A DNA stretch of 64,000 bases from Nectonema munidae. Taxonomy: Eukaryota; Nematomorpha; Nectonematoida; Nectonematidae. The notes under the pieces are model-generated. The model saw nothing but the letters and a program-made list of their open reading frames with translations, searched no databases and had not been told where the DNA came from. Both the position numbers and the translations under genes were made by a program. Shown here piece after piece: positions 46,830 through 60,389 of the stretch. Position 1 is the stretch's first letter. The number at the start of each line of letters is the position of its first letter. The DNA lies in assembly GCA_030549495.1 (NCBI GenBank), contig JAUIRK010000757.1:62001-126000 (forward strand), written 5' to 3'.

Positions 46830-47350
46830 AAAACCAGCTATGCAATCAATCAAATGATTGCAAAGACATCTCACCCATTAACTGAGCTCAATTTCTTGAA
46901 AGACTGTTTCGTGAATGTGCCGTAATTCTCTGTTCAGAAATGTAAAAAAAATTTAATTAGTCTTAACTAACACCTTGCTCTGCAAATTTTATGTCATTTT
47001 GTGTGGATAAGCACTTAATTTCATTATCTCAAAATTTTTTTCAATTTTTGTTTGTGACATTGATAAAGATTTTAAAGCAATCAAAGAACTTAGTCACATT
47101 GAAAGATACGACAACAGGAGGATATGTAACGTTGGAAAGTTCCTTTAAGTGCTAGTTTAAAGTCTTAGAAGATTGTATCTTTATCAACTGATGGCGTAAC
47201 TGCTATGTGTTCTAAAAACTCGGGCGTGATTGGTTTAGTTAAGACTTTAACTTAGCTGGAAAACTTCTGTACCTGTTTATTGTTTGATTCATAAGTATTA
47301 CCTCTTTTGAAAAACAATGAAACTACGAAATGTAATTGATGTCTTCGTAA
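46830..47350 (+). pseudogene. hAT transposase remnant (second ZBED5-like copy)
   Basis: Around 47,160-47,250 one frame encodes VSISTDGVTAMCSKNSGVIG then LVKTLT, the hAT segment around the second catalytic Asp (STDGAPAM). Upstream and downstream frames are fragmented. It abuts the left end of piggyBac element B. Confidence 0.65.
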
Positions 47351-47555
47351 ATCCTAATACGATCACAGCACAAAGTTTGAATGAAGTTTCGTAAAAACAC
47401 CTTAACCGGTTATCGACCACACTCGACATATGTCGACTTTACAAAAATGTGAATCCTAATACGATCACAGCACAAAGTTTGAATGAAGTTTCGTAAAAAC
47501 ACCTTAACCGGTTATCGACCACACTCGACATATGTCGACTTTACAAAAATGTGAA
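47350..47555. repeat. perfect 102-bp tandem duplication including the left end of piggyBac element B
   Basis: The segment from CCTAATACGATCACAGCACA through TTAACCGGTTATCGACCAC to ACAAAAATGTGAAT occurs twice in direct succession without a visible mismatch. Confidence 0.95.
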
Positions 47556-48149
47556 TCGTCTGCGTTTATTAACCCATTAATGACCAACCTCTAGCATATG
47601 AGTTTTGAGCTAATTTATGATAGTTTTATGTAAACAGAACTCAATTACACTATTTAACATTCAGAACGTTTAAATTTTTTGAGCAAAAAATAAATCATAA
47701 CAAAAAGTTATATTGTCGTTAAAGGGAGCATATCATTTTATTGATGATGTGCTCCATATATAATATATAAAAGTAAATTGAAAAGAAACTCAAGGGGAAA
47801 CTTAAAAAAGTAAAATATACACATGTTTATGAACTGAAAAAGTGGACTCAGTGAAACTGAAAGTGAGATTGGAAATAATGAAGAGGCAAATACAACCTCG
47901 AATTAAAATAAAGATGGAGTATTGTCAGTTTGAAAAAAGAAGAGTGTCTATTTTTTTATTGTAGAAGAAACAAGATGAAAAAAGATTCAACAAATTTATT
48001 AAAAAACTTTATTTTGAATGAAAAGTGTGAAGAATGTATGTAGAGACGTTACACTTGGTGTTTTTTAGTATTTTTACAAAACAATATTTTTTGAGTAGGA
48101 AGATTGAAAGTCAAGGTCTTTTGATCAAGTTAATGTCATTGTAACTTTA

Positions 48150-49624
48150 TTTGTAAAAAAAGGAATTTGAATTTTGTTTGAGAATTTTGAGAAGATATGT
48201 GTTAACAATTTCAGTATGAAAAGTTGTCCAGAGGTTTTCTTTATACAGACAACTTTTTGTACAAAAAAAGAATTTTGTAGGATGCGTGAAATAAAAATCG
48301 GAAGAAAGGACCACCCTTCTTTAAAGTATGTCATTTGGTATTGTGTAACATTTTGATTTGATCTTCCCTCACCCATCAATTTGTTATATTCTGTATAATT
48401 TGGTTGTTGTATGTATATAATTTTTTTGTTGAAGAGCACCATCTTTTAATTTTTTTATTGGTTTACTCCTAGGCAGGTGGATGAAGATTCACTACGTTAT
48501 TACCTAGGTTATAAAATTATTTTAGAACTTGGTATAGGATAATCAAAATTCTCTTTTTTTTAAGTAAGATTTTTATTAAGAATTGGAATTTCTGCAACCT
48601 ATCACTTCTTATTACACTGTGGGTAAATCCCTTCTTTCTTAGAAGTTCGAACAAATGCAAGGAGAGAAGTAATTATCATTATCAGGTGGTAATTACTTTG
48701 TGGTAAAAGATTAGCGAATTTCATTACCACACTACCTCCTATTCCTAATTCTTTGTTATATACTTCAGATTTACGATATGGTGAAATAGAAATAATGTAG
48801 ATCTGAAGTGACATTGTCCACTCTTATACCCGAATCTAATAGGTTTTTTATAAATTGTTTAGAAGGATGCTTGGTAATATTCAATCATGGATTCATCAAT
48901 ACTAATATTTTTCGATTCAGGATATAACGTAAAAAACGAAGGTTTATTTTGTCATAAAAAGGCTTTATTTTTGCCAACTTATTACCGCATTCTAGGCACT
49001 GGTTATCAGCTAAATGAATATAGCTAAGAATTTTCTCAAAGGATTACGACTAAATGCTTTAGCTATCGCTATGTTATGTATATCGTCTTTTTGCTCCCAA
49101 AACATTCTAGTTCTGAAACTGGGTGTAACCATTTATCATAAGAACACTTAAAAAAAGCTTCAACTCAGATTTATCCATACTAAAATTTAAATCCCCCTTA
49201 TCCCTTTTAGATACAAGATTGTCTGTTGTAGAATAAATTCCATAATTTCATCATCAAAAAAAGTCAAAATATTTTACTGGGGAAAATGAGTTTATATCAT
49301 CTAGAGAGGTTGAATGCGGGAATCGTTATTACACAATATACTTTTTATGTCAATTTTTTTCCATTTTCTTGAGTCTGGAGTTCTTTTATCTATCATAGTA
49401 TCATCTTCATCGCGCATAACTCCTTCGAACATCGATATTATTTAAAACCAAACTTGCACTAGCATTCAATTGTTTTCCGAAAGGTTGTCGATTGAAAGTT
49501 CATAATCTTCATCACCACTGTCAACATCGCTTATGTATGAATTTTCTGGAGGACAAATGTAAATTTGAGCAGAAGAAAATTCACTATCAGTCAAAAATGA
49601 TATGGCTTCATTCACATTCATATT
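48150..49624 (-). pseudogene. piggyBac transposase of element B, broken
   Basis: Minus-strand pieces in order: an acidic N-terminus (MNVNEAISFLTDSEFSSAQI; ISDVDSGDEDYEL) from 49,624, the region before the second Asp (NKELGIGGSVVMKFANLLPQ, then SNYHL) at 48,814-48,602, and the C-terminal part (NKLMGEGRSNQNVTQYQMTY) at 48,442-48,125. The last piece matches the family's YNxxMGGVDRSDQN..QYR.SY but with GEGRSN where GGVDRSD is expected, so the third catalytic Asp is lost. Stops and frame changes occur between the pieces. Confidence 0.82.
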
Positions 49625-49675
49625 CTGAAACATTTATTAGTATAAAAACTCTCGTTATAACCTTACTACACACGG

Positions 49676-50159
<484 letters not shown>

Positions 50160-52169
50160 TATAGACGAGAAAAAATTGGTATACTTACGAAAAAGAAATT
50201 AAAAGAAAATTTAGATTCAGAAATTCAGTGAATGTTTCAGAAAAGTAAAAAGAAATAAAGAAAATTGAAAAAGATCGAGGTAGTCGTAATCGAATACGGA
50301 TCAAAAGGCAGTGATAATTTTGGTTGAAAGATATTTACGTTTTGTATCACATCAATATTACTGTCGATTTGGAACTTCAAAATAAAAATTTAAACAATAT
50401 TCTGTACAAAGAACAAATGATAAACAAACATAAACTTTTCTTCTAGAAAAACTCATTAATTATTGTTTACATTGATTATGTGCAATCAAGGTCAATAGTT
50501 ACTGCGTAAATTTATACGTAATGAAGCTGACTTAAAAATGGTATATTAGGATCTTGTTGTAACGAGTTTTATTGTCGATTGGCCAGATAAAAGTGAACAA
50601 GAGATTTTTCGGAAATTACATAATTGACCTTGATTATGTAGTCTTTTGTGACAATATAACTTAAAAGTTATATTTTATTTTGTTGATTCAAAGAACTCCA
50701 AAAATATTTTTTTTTTAATTCTGAGTTTTAGGTTCTCCTTATTACACTCTAATTTAGTTATAAAGATTGCATCGAGGCTTAATGTCTGCTTTATCGTGCC
50801 ATAGTTTTGGTACTGGTAAAATAGTAATTATTTTGTAACTGGTTTTCATACTGGAGCTCATTATTTCTATTTTGAAGATATGTGCCCCAATAAATCAACA
50901 GGTTTATTTAACAAAACTGTCATTAAGGTCTTTAGATTAAAAAATATATGAAAAAACGTTTTTGTGTTAAGAAATTTTATAGTAAAAAAAACATAACTTT
51001 TAAGTTAGGATGTCATTAATGGGTTTGCGTTTAAATACAAATCTTCTGCTTTGCATTATATATCGTCTGATTATTCTGGTCGATAACGGGTTAAGGGTTC
51101 CGCGAGAAATAGTGTATTTTTTACGTTTAAGTTTAGATTTTTTTAACTAAAATTTTTTAATCACATATCATAAAAAATAGTAAGAATCTTATCTAGCACC
51201 ACTAATAATTATGATACAAAAGTGTTCTCAAACTAGTACAAATAATATATATTTTTTCATCGTAGTTTACTTTTTATCATATATTTTTAGAATGACAAAA
51301 TTTAACCAAATTTTTATTGACTTTTTTGTTAGTTTAATTTAGAATCCTTTTTTGGCTTTAATCTTATTCCTTTTCTTTTGCTGTGATAAAAATGTACGAA
51401 AACATTTTTTGCGTAGGTTTCTTTGAAAGAGTTAATATATTCCAAGGCTTCCGCGAAGGTAAAAAGGTTAAGAAACGCAGGACTAACCTGTGAAATAATT
51501 GTTAAGGCATCTACTATAACAACTTTTCAAAATGGTTAAAAAAAGCGCTGCGAGAAAAGTAATCATCAGTAGTTTTGAGCAGAGTAGAGAGAGACTAAGT
51601 GATCTAAGCTTCTCAGTAGACTTTTTGGTTATTGTGATATTTTAAAAAGCATATTTTTGCTTTGCCAATGTGACATTTACATTTAATTCAATTATTCAGT
51701 GAAAATTCCTTCGAAAATCATGATTATCTCCCATTCTCCTTCTGTAAAAGTTACATTTGAATACTTATTATTGGCAATGGATTGACTCAAGGATGCGGCT
51801 TGTGGAGATGGGTGTTTTCCCATTAAATTTTTGATTTTTTTTATTAAATTTTTGGGTCTTTTTTAAATAAACAATATAAAATATAAGCCCAAAAATCTTG
51901 AGTGTCCCATTAAAATTTTTTTCACCTAAATTCATCATTAATGCAGATGTATTATATGCCATTAAGGTGTCAAATAATTTACTCCTTTTTCTTGAATCGA
52001 ATCCCAACATTTAAGCCGCGCATGTGAATCTGTACTGTAGCTGATAATTTAATCTATGAAACGCTTGAATCTTGCGGGGTTTTTCTTCTATTATTTCTCT
52101 GATAGAACTCAAATAGTCTTCAATTATAACTTCGAATCGTATGAATCTGAGGTTTCTTCCGGTGTTCTT

Positions 52170-53205
52170 CTACCGTTGTGGAGTCTGAGTCCGTGGAGTT
52201 GCACCTCACTCCGATTTCATAAATAGTTATATTCATATATGATAGGTTAAACAACAAATTCATAGACATTCTCTTTTGTGTGCAACGTTACAAAATCGGA
52301 GCATAAAAATTTTCATCATTTTAATCTAACTTTGTGTTTTGCAACTCACAGAAAAAGGCTCAAAAATTCAATATAATTAAAGAATGAACTTTTGTTATTC
52401 AGGGCGAACAATTTTTGACCTAAACACTTTTTGCCTTTTGAAATTTTGACTTTTAAACGTAAAAACTTGAAATTTTTTACTTAAAATTTTTTTTTGCAAA
52501 TATCCCAGTTTATATATCATCAGAAACAAAAATGTTTTATTGCATACAAATTGCTGAATATATTAGCACTAAAGAATGAAAAATAAACGTTCAAACATTT
52601 GAATTAAATGATACTTTTTGGATCGAAGTTTCGATCTTTACCTAAAAGTTTGTTTAACATTGAAAATGAGCTTTCAACTGAAGTAGTTGTAGATGGACTT
52701 TTGTGTAAAAGTAAGAATTCACTGGTTGAAATAAGACGGTTTTTATTACACCAGCGCCTTGTAAATGAACATTGCTCAGTTTATAAGTATAAAGTTTTTT
52801 AGAAAAAAATTGTTTAACCAAATTCTTTTGAAAAAATAATTTGGAATAAATTTGTTTTTTGGATGTTTTTGTTTTGACTTAGATAAAAATATTATAAAGC
52901 AATAATTTGAATTTTTTGAAGAGAATGTAAGAAAGACATTATTAAACTATAAAAATAAATCAATAAAATATGTCGAAGAAAATAGATCAAACATTTTCCA
53001 TTGCAACAAAAAGCATAAACGGGTAAGATTTAGAACAGTTGGAGATTTATAATATTTGAAACAGAAAAGGTGGTGTTGCATAATTAAAATTTTTTAAAGT
53101 AAAATGTTGCATAAATATAAATTAGAGGAGTCATCAGTGTTCAGTCGCAAAAGCACAAATAAATTGAGTCGGCGTCCAAGTCGCAAAATTCATTCTTACT
53201 CCACA
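52170..53205. mobile_element. non-autonomous element with GGAGTCG ends, copy 2
   Basis: It is related to the copies at 22.15 and 63.05 kb (same order of TAGTTATATTCATA, AATTCATAGACA, GTGCAACGTTACAAAA and AAAATTCAATATAAT). The ends are GTGGAGTCTGAGTCCGTGGA and, inverted, TTACTCCACAACC. It is the longest of the three copies. Confidence 0.65.
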
Positions 53206-53229
53206 ACCATATTTTTGATTACTTTGTAT

Positions 53230-55200
53230 TCCCGTGGTTCCCAACCTTACTCACCATATGGCACCTTTGCTGGTCTTTTTAAAATTACATGATTTTCACA
53301 CGGCTTTTGAAAGCTATTTGGTAGTGGTATTTTGCAATCTGCACTAGCGCTTCTTTCGTCGTTTCAGCAATAATGTTGCATGTAAGAAGAACGATAATTA
53401 TTTGTTTGCCAGTAATTCGAAGTACCATTTTTTGATATCAATTTTGATAGTTTTTGAGAAACTTGAAGAATTATTTCAGAAATTGTTCATTTTTTGATCA
53501 TTATACAAGTCTTTTACTCGATAAATCTCAAAATAGTGAAGTCAAGGAGATGAATTTCTTAAAAATGAAAACATTTCAAAAAATGCTAAAAGACTTTCAT
53601 TCGAGAAGAATATAATTTCTTTAAAAATTATTTAAAAAATAAATGTTTAAAAGCCTACACCTAAGATAATCTATTTAGTTTTTTTCTTGGTTCTGTTGTT
53701 AGCACAATTGAATTGATTCGTGATGCGGCATCCTTATATTTCTTTCTAGGTGGTTCACATCAGCAGAAATCTCTGACATCTGAATATCTTGAAACTTAAT
53801 TAGTTGTTTTAAGACTTAAAAACTTTCAGATGACTCGATGCTAACACCCAAAATAAACAGCTAAGACGGGGTATTTAGTAAAGCCAATAATACTGACATT
53901 GATTAGTGAAGTCAATAATCCATAATAGTTTTGACTTAGAGAATTTTGTACCTGAACTAATTAGTTCGTTAAGGTGGAGTATTTCAAAAATATTATTTAA
54001 AAAATAAATAATATATAAAATATAATAATAAAAAGCTTTTGATAATATATAAGTTAAAAGAACCAGAAAACAGACCAACTTTTAAATAGGTCACATGCAA
54101 AATATAGATTTGTTACAAAGAAGGCAGGCAGGAGCTAAGAACGTCATTTTCTCAGCCTTTCCTCTTACCAATTAAAGAATAATCCTGGTTCATATCAAAA
54201 ATTTTGGTTAAGTGGATTCATTACTCTGTACTGAGACACTTTACAGCTTAAAATTGAATTTTAAAATTTAGTTAAAATTTTTAGCTACGAAATGTTACCA
54301 AACTAGATAACTAACATAGAAAAGTATGGAATCAACATCTTATATATTCTTCATATTATTGCTAACCTACACATATATTCCGTTAGTAGAGTAAATTGTT
54401 TGAAAATTCATTTCGAACTTGGCTCTAGGAGTATGAAGTATGAAGTCGTGAATTTAGTTAATGAAATCATTTATACAGAAAATAAACTCTATACAATTTT
54501 TACGCATTAGATCCAATAAAAAGCAGACAATAAGATATAAAGGGTAATCTAGGATACTTTTACTTTACTTAGCGGTACGTAATCGGTTAAAACCAATCTT
54601 ACTTAAAGGCAGGCCTGGCGTTTTGCGTTATCCACAACGCCATATCACCCGATGCACTAAAAACACGAATAACTTTTATGAAATAATTTGCCTACTTATA
54701 AGTTTTATAACAAAAAATGTGAAGAAAATTGTAAAAACATTGCGAACTATCAAGGCCATCTTGATAAAAAAACTAAAATAAAATAAAATAAATATCTAGG
54801 AATTCCAGAATGCTATTAATTTGAATTCTGTAATAAAAGACTTGATTGTTTAAATTATATTTGGCAAATATAATAAGGGCATCTACGCTAACTTGTGTAT
54901 CCTATCTCTTTCAGTTAGTTTAATGGGGGTAAAACTTTTATGCTTTAAATTATAGAGATTAGTGCTAATTCCATAAATATAATAAATATTTGGCCAGCTT
55001 AAAAATTTGTGTGTTCCTTTTTAAATTTATGTCTACATTACTGCCTCATTGATTATTATTATTATATAAAATATACCGGAAATTAATTTTATAAAAAATA
55101 GATTTTAAATATTCATTCAAAGACTTAGCCTTAAAACAAGAAGAAAAGTATATTGAAAATGTATTTACAAGCTAAAAAATGTCTTTTAAATAATATATAT
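53230..55200. other. AT-rich stretch, no gene
   Basis: It begins with GTGGTTCCCAACCTTACTCA, like a Charlie-type hAT end, but no partner end was found. Near 54,570-54,660 the minus strand has a degenerate tRNA-like head (ATATGGCGTTGTGGATAACG), possibly another SINE. Confidence 0.35.
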
Positions 55201-55249
55201 ATAAGGATATAGAATTGAGAGAATTCAAAATTATTTGTGAGTCGAAAAG

Positions 55250-56240
55250 CTCACACTTCTCAGACTCATTCTCAGGTCTGTTTTGATACAATTCATTCTG
55301 CTGAACCCCCCTTTCGCAACTAACAGATGAACTTGGTAAAAAAATTCAATCTAAACCACTCATCAATCAGCATTTCCTTTGCAAAGGAAGCAGTTGGAAT
55401 AGGGGCTCCTTGAAATGCTGCACCCGTTTCTCAAGCTCAGCATCCCAAAAATCTGGCAGTTTCTTCTCCTCTGGCCATCCATTGTGTCAAATATGGATAT
55501 ATTCTGTGCTACTGTTGCATCCATGGTCTTGAATCGCTCTGTCAGAGAAGCTTTCCCATCAGAGAGGATAATTCTTCTATCCTTTTAATAGCTTGTTTCC
55601 CCTGCTTCTACTCTTAACTGGACTTCTCTGATGACACCAGTAGGAAACACTTCAGACAAAAAAACTCAATCTTTCCTGGGTTATGTTCCAGTTTGTTTAA
55701 AAAGAAATAGCATTGTTCACTGATGATTTGATTTCTGACAACATCAGGGTTTCTCTTTGAAATGTAGCAGAAAGTGGGCGTAAGACTGCCAGAAAGTCAT
55801 GAAGAAAATCACAGTACTTTAAAAACCTAAAATCACAAATGGCTTTCAGCAGTCCTTTTGCTTTTTGAGCATCAGAAGTTCCCACATTAGAGTTGTTCTG
55901 CAACTGAAAGACCACAGCTTGCCAGCTTTTCAAAAATGCTTGAAGTGCCTGTTCTTTGCTGGCAACCCATCTCACAGCATCGATGTCTCTTAGTTTTAGC
56001 AACGGCATTTCTAAAGCTGCTGCAACTTCTTTTAGCTGGGATGAGCGCTTTGGTGAAGAATGATAATAGATATACAAATCCTCTGAGAGTCGTCTCAACT
56101 TGTTGCATAAATGGTACAGCTTTCAATGAATCCAGGTCTGCCAGTTGGAGTCTATGAGCTACACAATGATTGACAACCAAATGGGGAATATCTTTTGTTA
56201 ATTTAGCAGCAACACCACCAACACAGCCCAACATTGTTCT
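55250..56240 (-). pseudogene. hAT transposase remnant (ZNF862/GTF2IRD2-like)
   Basis: Minus-strand frames encode MLGCVGGVAAKLTKDIPHLV, VNHCVAHRLQLADLDSLKAV, YYHSSPKRSSQLKEVAAALE and LRDIDAVRWVASKEQALQAF. This is the familiar hAT run of CVAHRLNLA, SPKRxxQLK and VRWLSxxxA. A frame change near 56,090 separates the two main pieces. The composition is GC-richer than its surroundings. Confidence 0.85.
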
Positions 56241-56426
56241 TGCTACATCGGTTGAAAGACCTCTGTAAAATAGCCATCAGCAGTGTCATTTTCAATTTTC
56301 TGAATTATATATCTTTTTTTATAGTAGACTTGTTTGACTTTTAGGCAGATTTTCGATATTACTTTTCTTGTTTTAAGGTTAAGTCTTAGAATGAATATTA
56401 AAATTTTTTTTATCATTAACGTCCAC

Positions 56427-56600
56427 TTATTTGTTATAGTAATGCAAATCTATAAGCAGTAATATAGCCAGCCATTTGAATAAGAGCCCATGCATGGAAA
56501 GCCACCTCACGTTTGAGTGTAGCAAGAGTTTTTCAAATCTGAAAACAAACAAGATTTGAAGCATTTGCTTGAAATTCCCCTTTTTAATGACTTCATTGAA
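56427..56600 (-). pseudogene. short hAT fragment (ZBED5-like)
   Basis: FEKLLLHSNVRWLSMHGLLF, then KW, on the minus strand matches LLLHTEVRWLSRGKVL of ZBED5-like hAT transposases. It is a separate fragment 200 bp from the larger remnant; the two may be parts of one element or different insertions. Confidence 0.65.
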
Positions 56601-57159
56601 AACATTTTTCAACTCATCGGGTATGGTTTTATGGCTCGGCGCATTGGGTACCAATTACATCTGGAGATTTTTGCTTATCTAGATTCCGACCTAATACCAT
56701 GTGCTGTAAAAAAAATTGATCACTTTGTCAAATGTTTCTCTTATATTTGATTTATTGCTGAGTTTCGCAAAATAAAAAATTGTCTGCCAGGTTCTTGTCA
56801 TATACATATTGTACGTAAACGCAAGGCTGAGACAAGTTTGCAGCATTCATCGTTTCATCAATCTGAGAAAAAAAAATGAAAATCGATTTTTGATTCAATT
56901 AAACCACGTCTGACATGTCATCAAACACCTCTCCTATTAGCCTTCTAACGGTATCGTTTGACAGGAAGATATGCTTCAAACTCTTAGCCCTTCAATATAT
57001 CTTTGCAACAAAGGAATATCAACTGTTCTACTATGTTGTGGGACTTTTTGACAACAGATATTTTTTGAAACTTTTCAAACCATACTTAATATTTTGCAAA
57101 AACATTCCTATTTTATTTATCAAACATGAATTTGTGCAATCGTTCAGCCAATAGTTTTG

Positions 57160-59580
57160 TTTACTTAACTTGAGTGCTTCACTACCGGCCCAAGCTTCAC
57201 TTGACGGACTTTAAAAAAGTGGATGCTAACACAAATGACACTTACGTTCCTCTTCCCCACCAAACTTTAATGCAGTAAAACGAAATTTGAAGTGTGAGGC
57301 GTCATATTTTAGCCATTAAGAAAAATTCACATTTACAAATTAGGCCTGAAAAGCAATAAAAGAAAAAAATAAGTATCCAATTCAAAATCTAACTTATTTA
57401 TTCTTTTTAAATGTGATTTATTGGCAAAAGACTCAATATGGGTTCAATATTTTGGGGAAAACGATTCACTCAGTGACCCCTTCTCGATCCCCATGGAACT
57501 TCTTGGCGGCACCGCTAGAAGGTCGATGCAATCAGAATTACAAACAAGGTAATTTGACTTCATAAAATCTGTGCAGTTGTGGTAGGATTGAGAGCTGTGA
57601 TATAGATTTTGAGGATGTGATTCCCTGAATCAGGTTCCACGTCCCTCTTGCGTAGAGTCTCTTGGGAAACACTGCTTAATACTTTATATATTATTTTAAT
57701 TTCAATTCAGAATTTTGAAATTGTAAGCATTCGATTTTTGAAATGTTTCTGTAAGTCGCTAAATAATATTCTTTCCAATTTTTTTGTTGAAAGTTTATAT
57801 TGGCATTATATAAGATATTTCTGCTGCGATAATCTCCTAATCTTTCTGAACATATATACTCCATAAAAAATCATCGCTTTGTACCCCATGCTAATGCTCA
57901 CAATGTTTAGTTATCAAAGAAAGCTAAATTCTGATTAATACTTATATTCATTTATATTTTCTATCGATCGTCCAAAAATGGGCAAAAAGGAGTTTTGCAA
58001 TTTTGTATAATTTATTTAAAAAAATTATGCGATCCATGCAATTAAACTATTTTTTTTTATAAAAAAGACTTTCATTTGTTACACGGCATCTAAAGTTAAA
58101 ATATATATTTCAGATTCAGTACTACGATCTATTGTCGTACGTACTCCTTAAAAAATCTCCGCGTACCCCATGTTGGCAAGCGCTGGTTTATAACTATAAC
58201 TTACTTACCGCCCTAAACACATTTAAGTTTCTTGATTCAATTATTATCTAATTATTTGATAGCTCTCCTCTATTTTCTCATTGGTCACCTCACTTCTTAA
58301 GGATTTCCTGCAATGCATTACCAGATAATAATCGTAGAAAGTAGATATGAATCATAGAAGCAATTATTTTCATCAGATCGGTGTCTTCTTATAAATCTAT
58401 CTACCCTCCTTCTTCGGCAGGCATAAAAGTGTTGTTTCAAAGACGAGAGAGAATCTTATCGAGATGGTTGTAGTAGCGCCTTTTCACATTTTTATTCTAC
58501 CATCTATCGTCTATCTGCAACCATGCGTTGTTTGGTTACTATTTCGCGCATTATCTTCACAATTTGCACGTTGTTGTGATATATAATTCTTATGTTGGTT
58601 TTTGAACTGATGCGAAGATATAAAATGTATACAGAAAATCTCTCCTAAAATTTGTTTTGCCCCTTTTTGAACTCTCTTGAGATATATATAAATTTATACC
58701 CTTTCTATTAGCCCAAACCCAGCTTCCTCTGCTCCCACTGGGTTGAGAGTCTTGTGTCTGTTCTCAATGGATACGTATATAATGAACACGCTTTGACTCT
58801 CTCTCTATTATGGTGTTCAATATAGAGGAAAGCTTTCTTTCTCAGCATTACCTTTTAGAAGAAATGTCCGATTCTAACGCTTTTTATAATTATTCTAGAA
58901 CTACATAACTCCCATATCTGTCTATTGAGATTTGTCTCTTTTCTAACACCCAAAATGGAAGTGGAAGCTTTTTCATCTCATGTTTTACTAGATTTCCTTT
59001 CTTACTTATCATAGAAAAAAAAACTTGAATAATGTCAGCTACAAAACTTCAACGAATAGAGAGACGAAGATAGCGCTAGCAATCTAGAAAAAATCAACAA
59101 AATCTTCATTCATTCTTTCATTCGTAAGACGACTGCAGTATAATTTCCTTAGTAAGGGAACCATAGAAAATAAAATATTTTGATAACTACAAGCAATCGT
59201 TCGTTATGCATAGGAGTAAAAAAAATATTAAATAATTATTTTCTGCACGCTTTTCTCTCTTTTTTGACATTAAATCTACTATTCGTTGAATTGCATTGTG
59301 AATAGTCGTCAAATAGCGATGTCATTATGCAACGCGTATCCTTCATAAATTAAATTTTGATCTTTGTAATTGGTCAAAAATATGTAAAAATAAAAACTTT
59401 AGTTCTCTCCTCCTCCAATTTGTGGCACACTATCTCTACCTATTTTCAGGAAAAGTTTTATCAATTAGAGTAGGCAAAACGATTTCAAATGGGAAGTTAT
59501 GTTAAAACATTTTCATCTATAATAATATGGGGACTTTGATTGAATCTTCAAATATTTACCAATTGTAGTTTTCGGGAATA
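57160..59580. other. region upstream of the par-1 kinase exons, no exon seen
   Basis: It contains hAT-end-like fragments (GGTTCCACGTCCCTCTTGCG, then GGGAAACACTGC at about 57,630-57,670; CCCCATGTTGGCAAGCGCTG near 58,170). The part at 58,250-59,480 is richer in CT tracts and less AT-biased, which could be regulatory or 5' UTR sequence of par-1, but I see no definite promoter. Confidence 0.35.
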
Positions 59581-59765
59581 TATGCCCTTTAGATATATTA
59601 CTTAGATTCAGCCACGTCGCCAGACTCCAAAACAGATTTTAATGGGACCGGGGCTATAAGAATGTCTATACATTCATATATTTCAAGGGAGTTTCGCGAG
59701 GGGGAGGGGGCGGCAAAGTATCTTGCCCCTCCCCTTATTGAGGGGCGGGTTAAATTTTTATCAGC
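59580..59765 (-). repeat. dispersed repeat holding a single TTAA (empty site for the 61.78-kb MITE)
   Basis: Read on the minus strand, GAATGTATAGACATTCTTAT, then CCCATTAAAATCTGTTTT and GGAGTCTGGCGACG match the flanks of the MITE at 61,777-61,903 but without the insertion. A C/G-rich stretch precedes it. Confidence 0.8.
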
Positions 59766-60092
59766 ATGTTTTAATCTCAAATGTTAACAAAGGTGAATTT
59801 CCATTGAAATTTGTAAAAATATCAATATGCCTAAAATTTTAAGATTTATAGTATTTAGCAGAAGTAAAATGTTTTTTATGCAAGAGATGGAATATGATGT
59901 ACAACTTTTTTATAATGTATTATTTTAAAAATATATATACTTTTATAGATTTCATCAAACCATGTGTTTTATGAAATGTATGAATACGGATTGATCCATA
60001 AATTTTAACTCTGCTCATACGCACATTATATATTTTTTCCTCATACTTTTTCTATACATTAATTTTTTTCCAATTTCATTTAATAATTTGAA

Positions 60093-60272
60093 ATGCCTTT
60101 TTTAATCAAGCCTGATGAAGAAAAACAAAGCAATTGTAAAATGAGAGTTCCGTCTTCTCGTCATCGAACTTCAGAAGAGCCGCATCTTGGCAAGTACAGA
60201 CTGCTCAAAACGATTGGAAAGGGAAACTTTGCCAAAGTTAAGCTCGCTAAACATGTTTCTTCTGGCATGGAG
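60093..60272 (+). CDS. par-1: MARK/par-1 kinase, exon with the glycine-rich loop
   Basis: It encodes 60 residues. The last 33 ([20 protein letters not shown], then VKLAKH) match the start of the kinase domain of MARK1-4/PAR-1, Ser/Thr kinases that phosphorylate tau-type microtubule-associated proteins and set cell polarity. The glycine-rich loop IGKGNFAKV is complete. The ATG at 60093 follows in-frame stops (TAATAA) a few bases upstream, so it could be a start. An alternative is an internal exon beginning at the phase-0 acceptor-like TTTTTTAATCAAG| before 60111. The donor is ATGGAG|GTATGA, phase 0. Flies use several alternative par-1 N-termini, so both could be true. Confidence 0.93.
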
Positions 60273-60335
60273 GTATGAAGAATGAACGAATTTTGTCGTG
60301 CACCATTTTTAATGATTTCTTTAAATGATCTTTAG

Positions 60336-60389
60336 GTTGCAATCAAGATTATTGACAAAAGTCAACTCAATTCGACAAGTCTTCAAAAA
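60336..60389 (+). CDS. par-1: MARK/par-1 kinase, exon with the ATP-binding lysine
   Basis: It encodes VAIKIIDKSQLNSTSLQK, carrying the VAIK lysine that contacts ATP. It is 54 bp with phase 0 on both sides (acceptor GATCTTTAG|, donor CAAAAA|GTACGT). The 63-bp intron before it is short. The next expected residues (LFREVRIMK) are not encoded in the remaining 3.6 kb, so the following intron runs off the right edge. Confidence 0.93.

Noticed and set aside
57630-58200. hAT element between GGGAAACACTGC and GGCAAGCGCTGG
   Set aside because: The two ends do not pair with each other and no 8-bp duplication was found.
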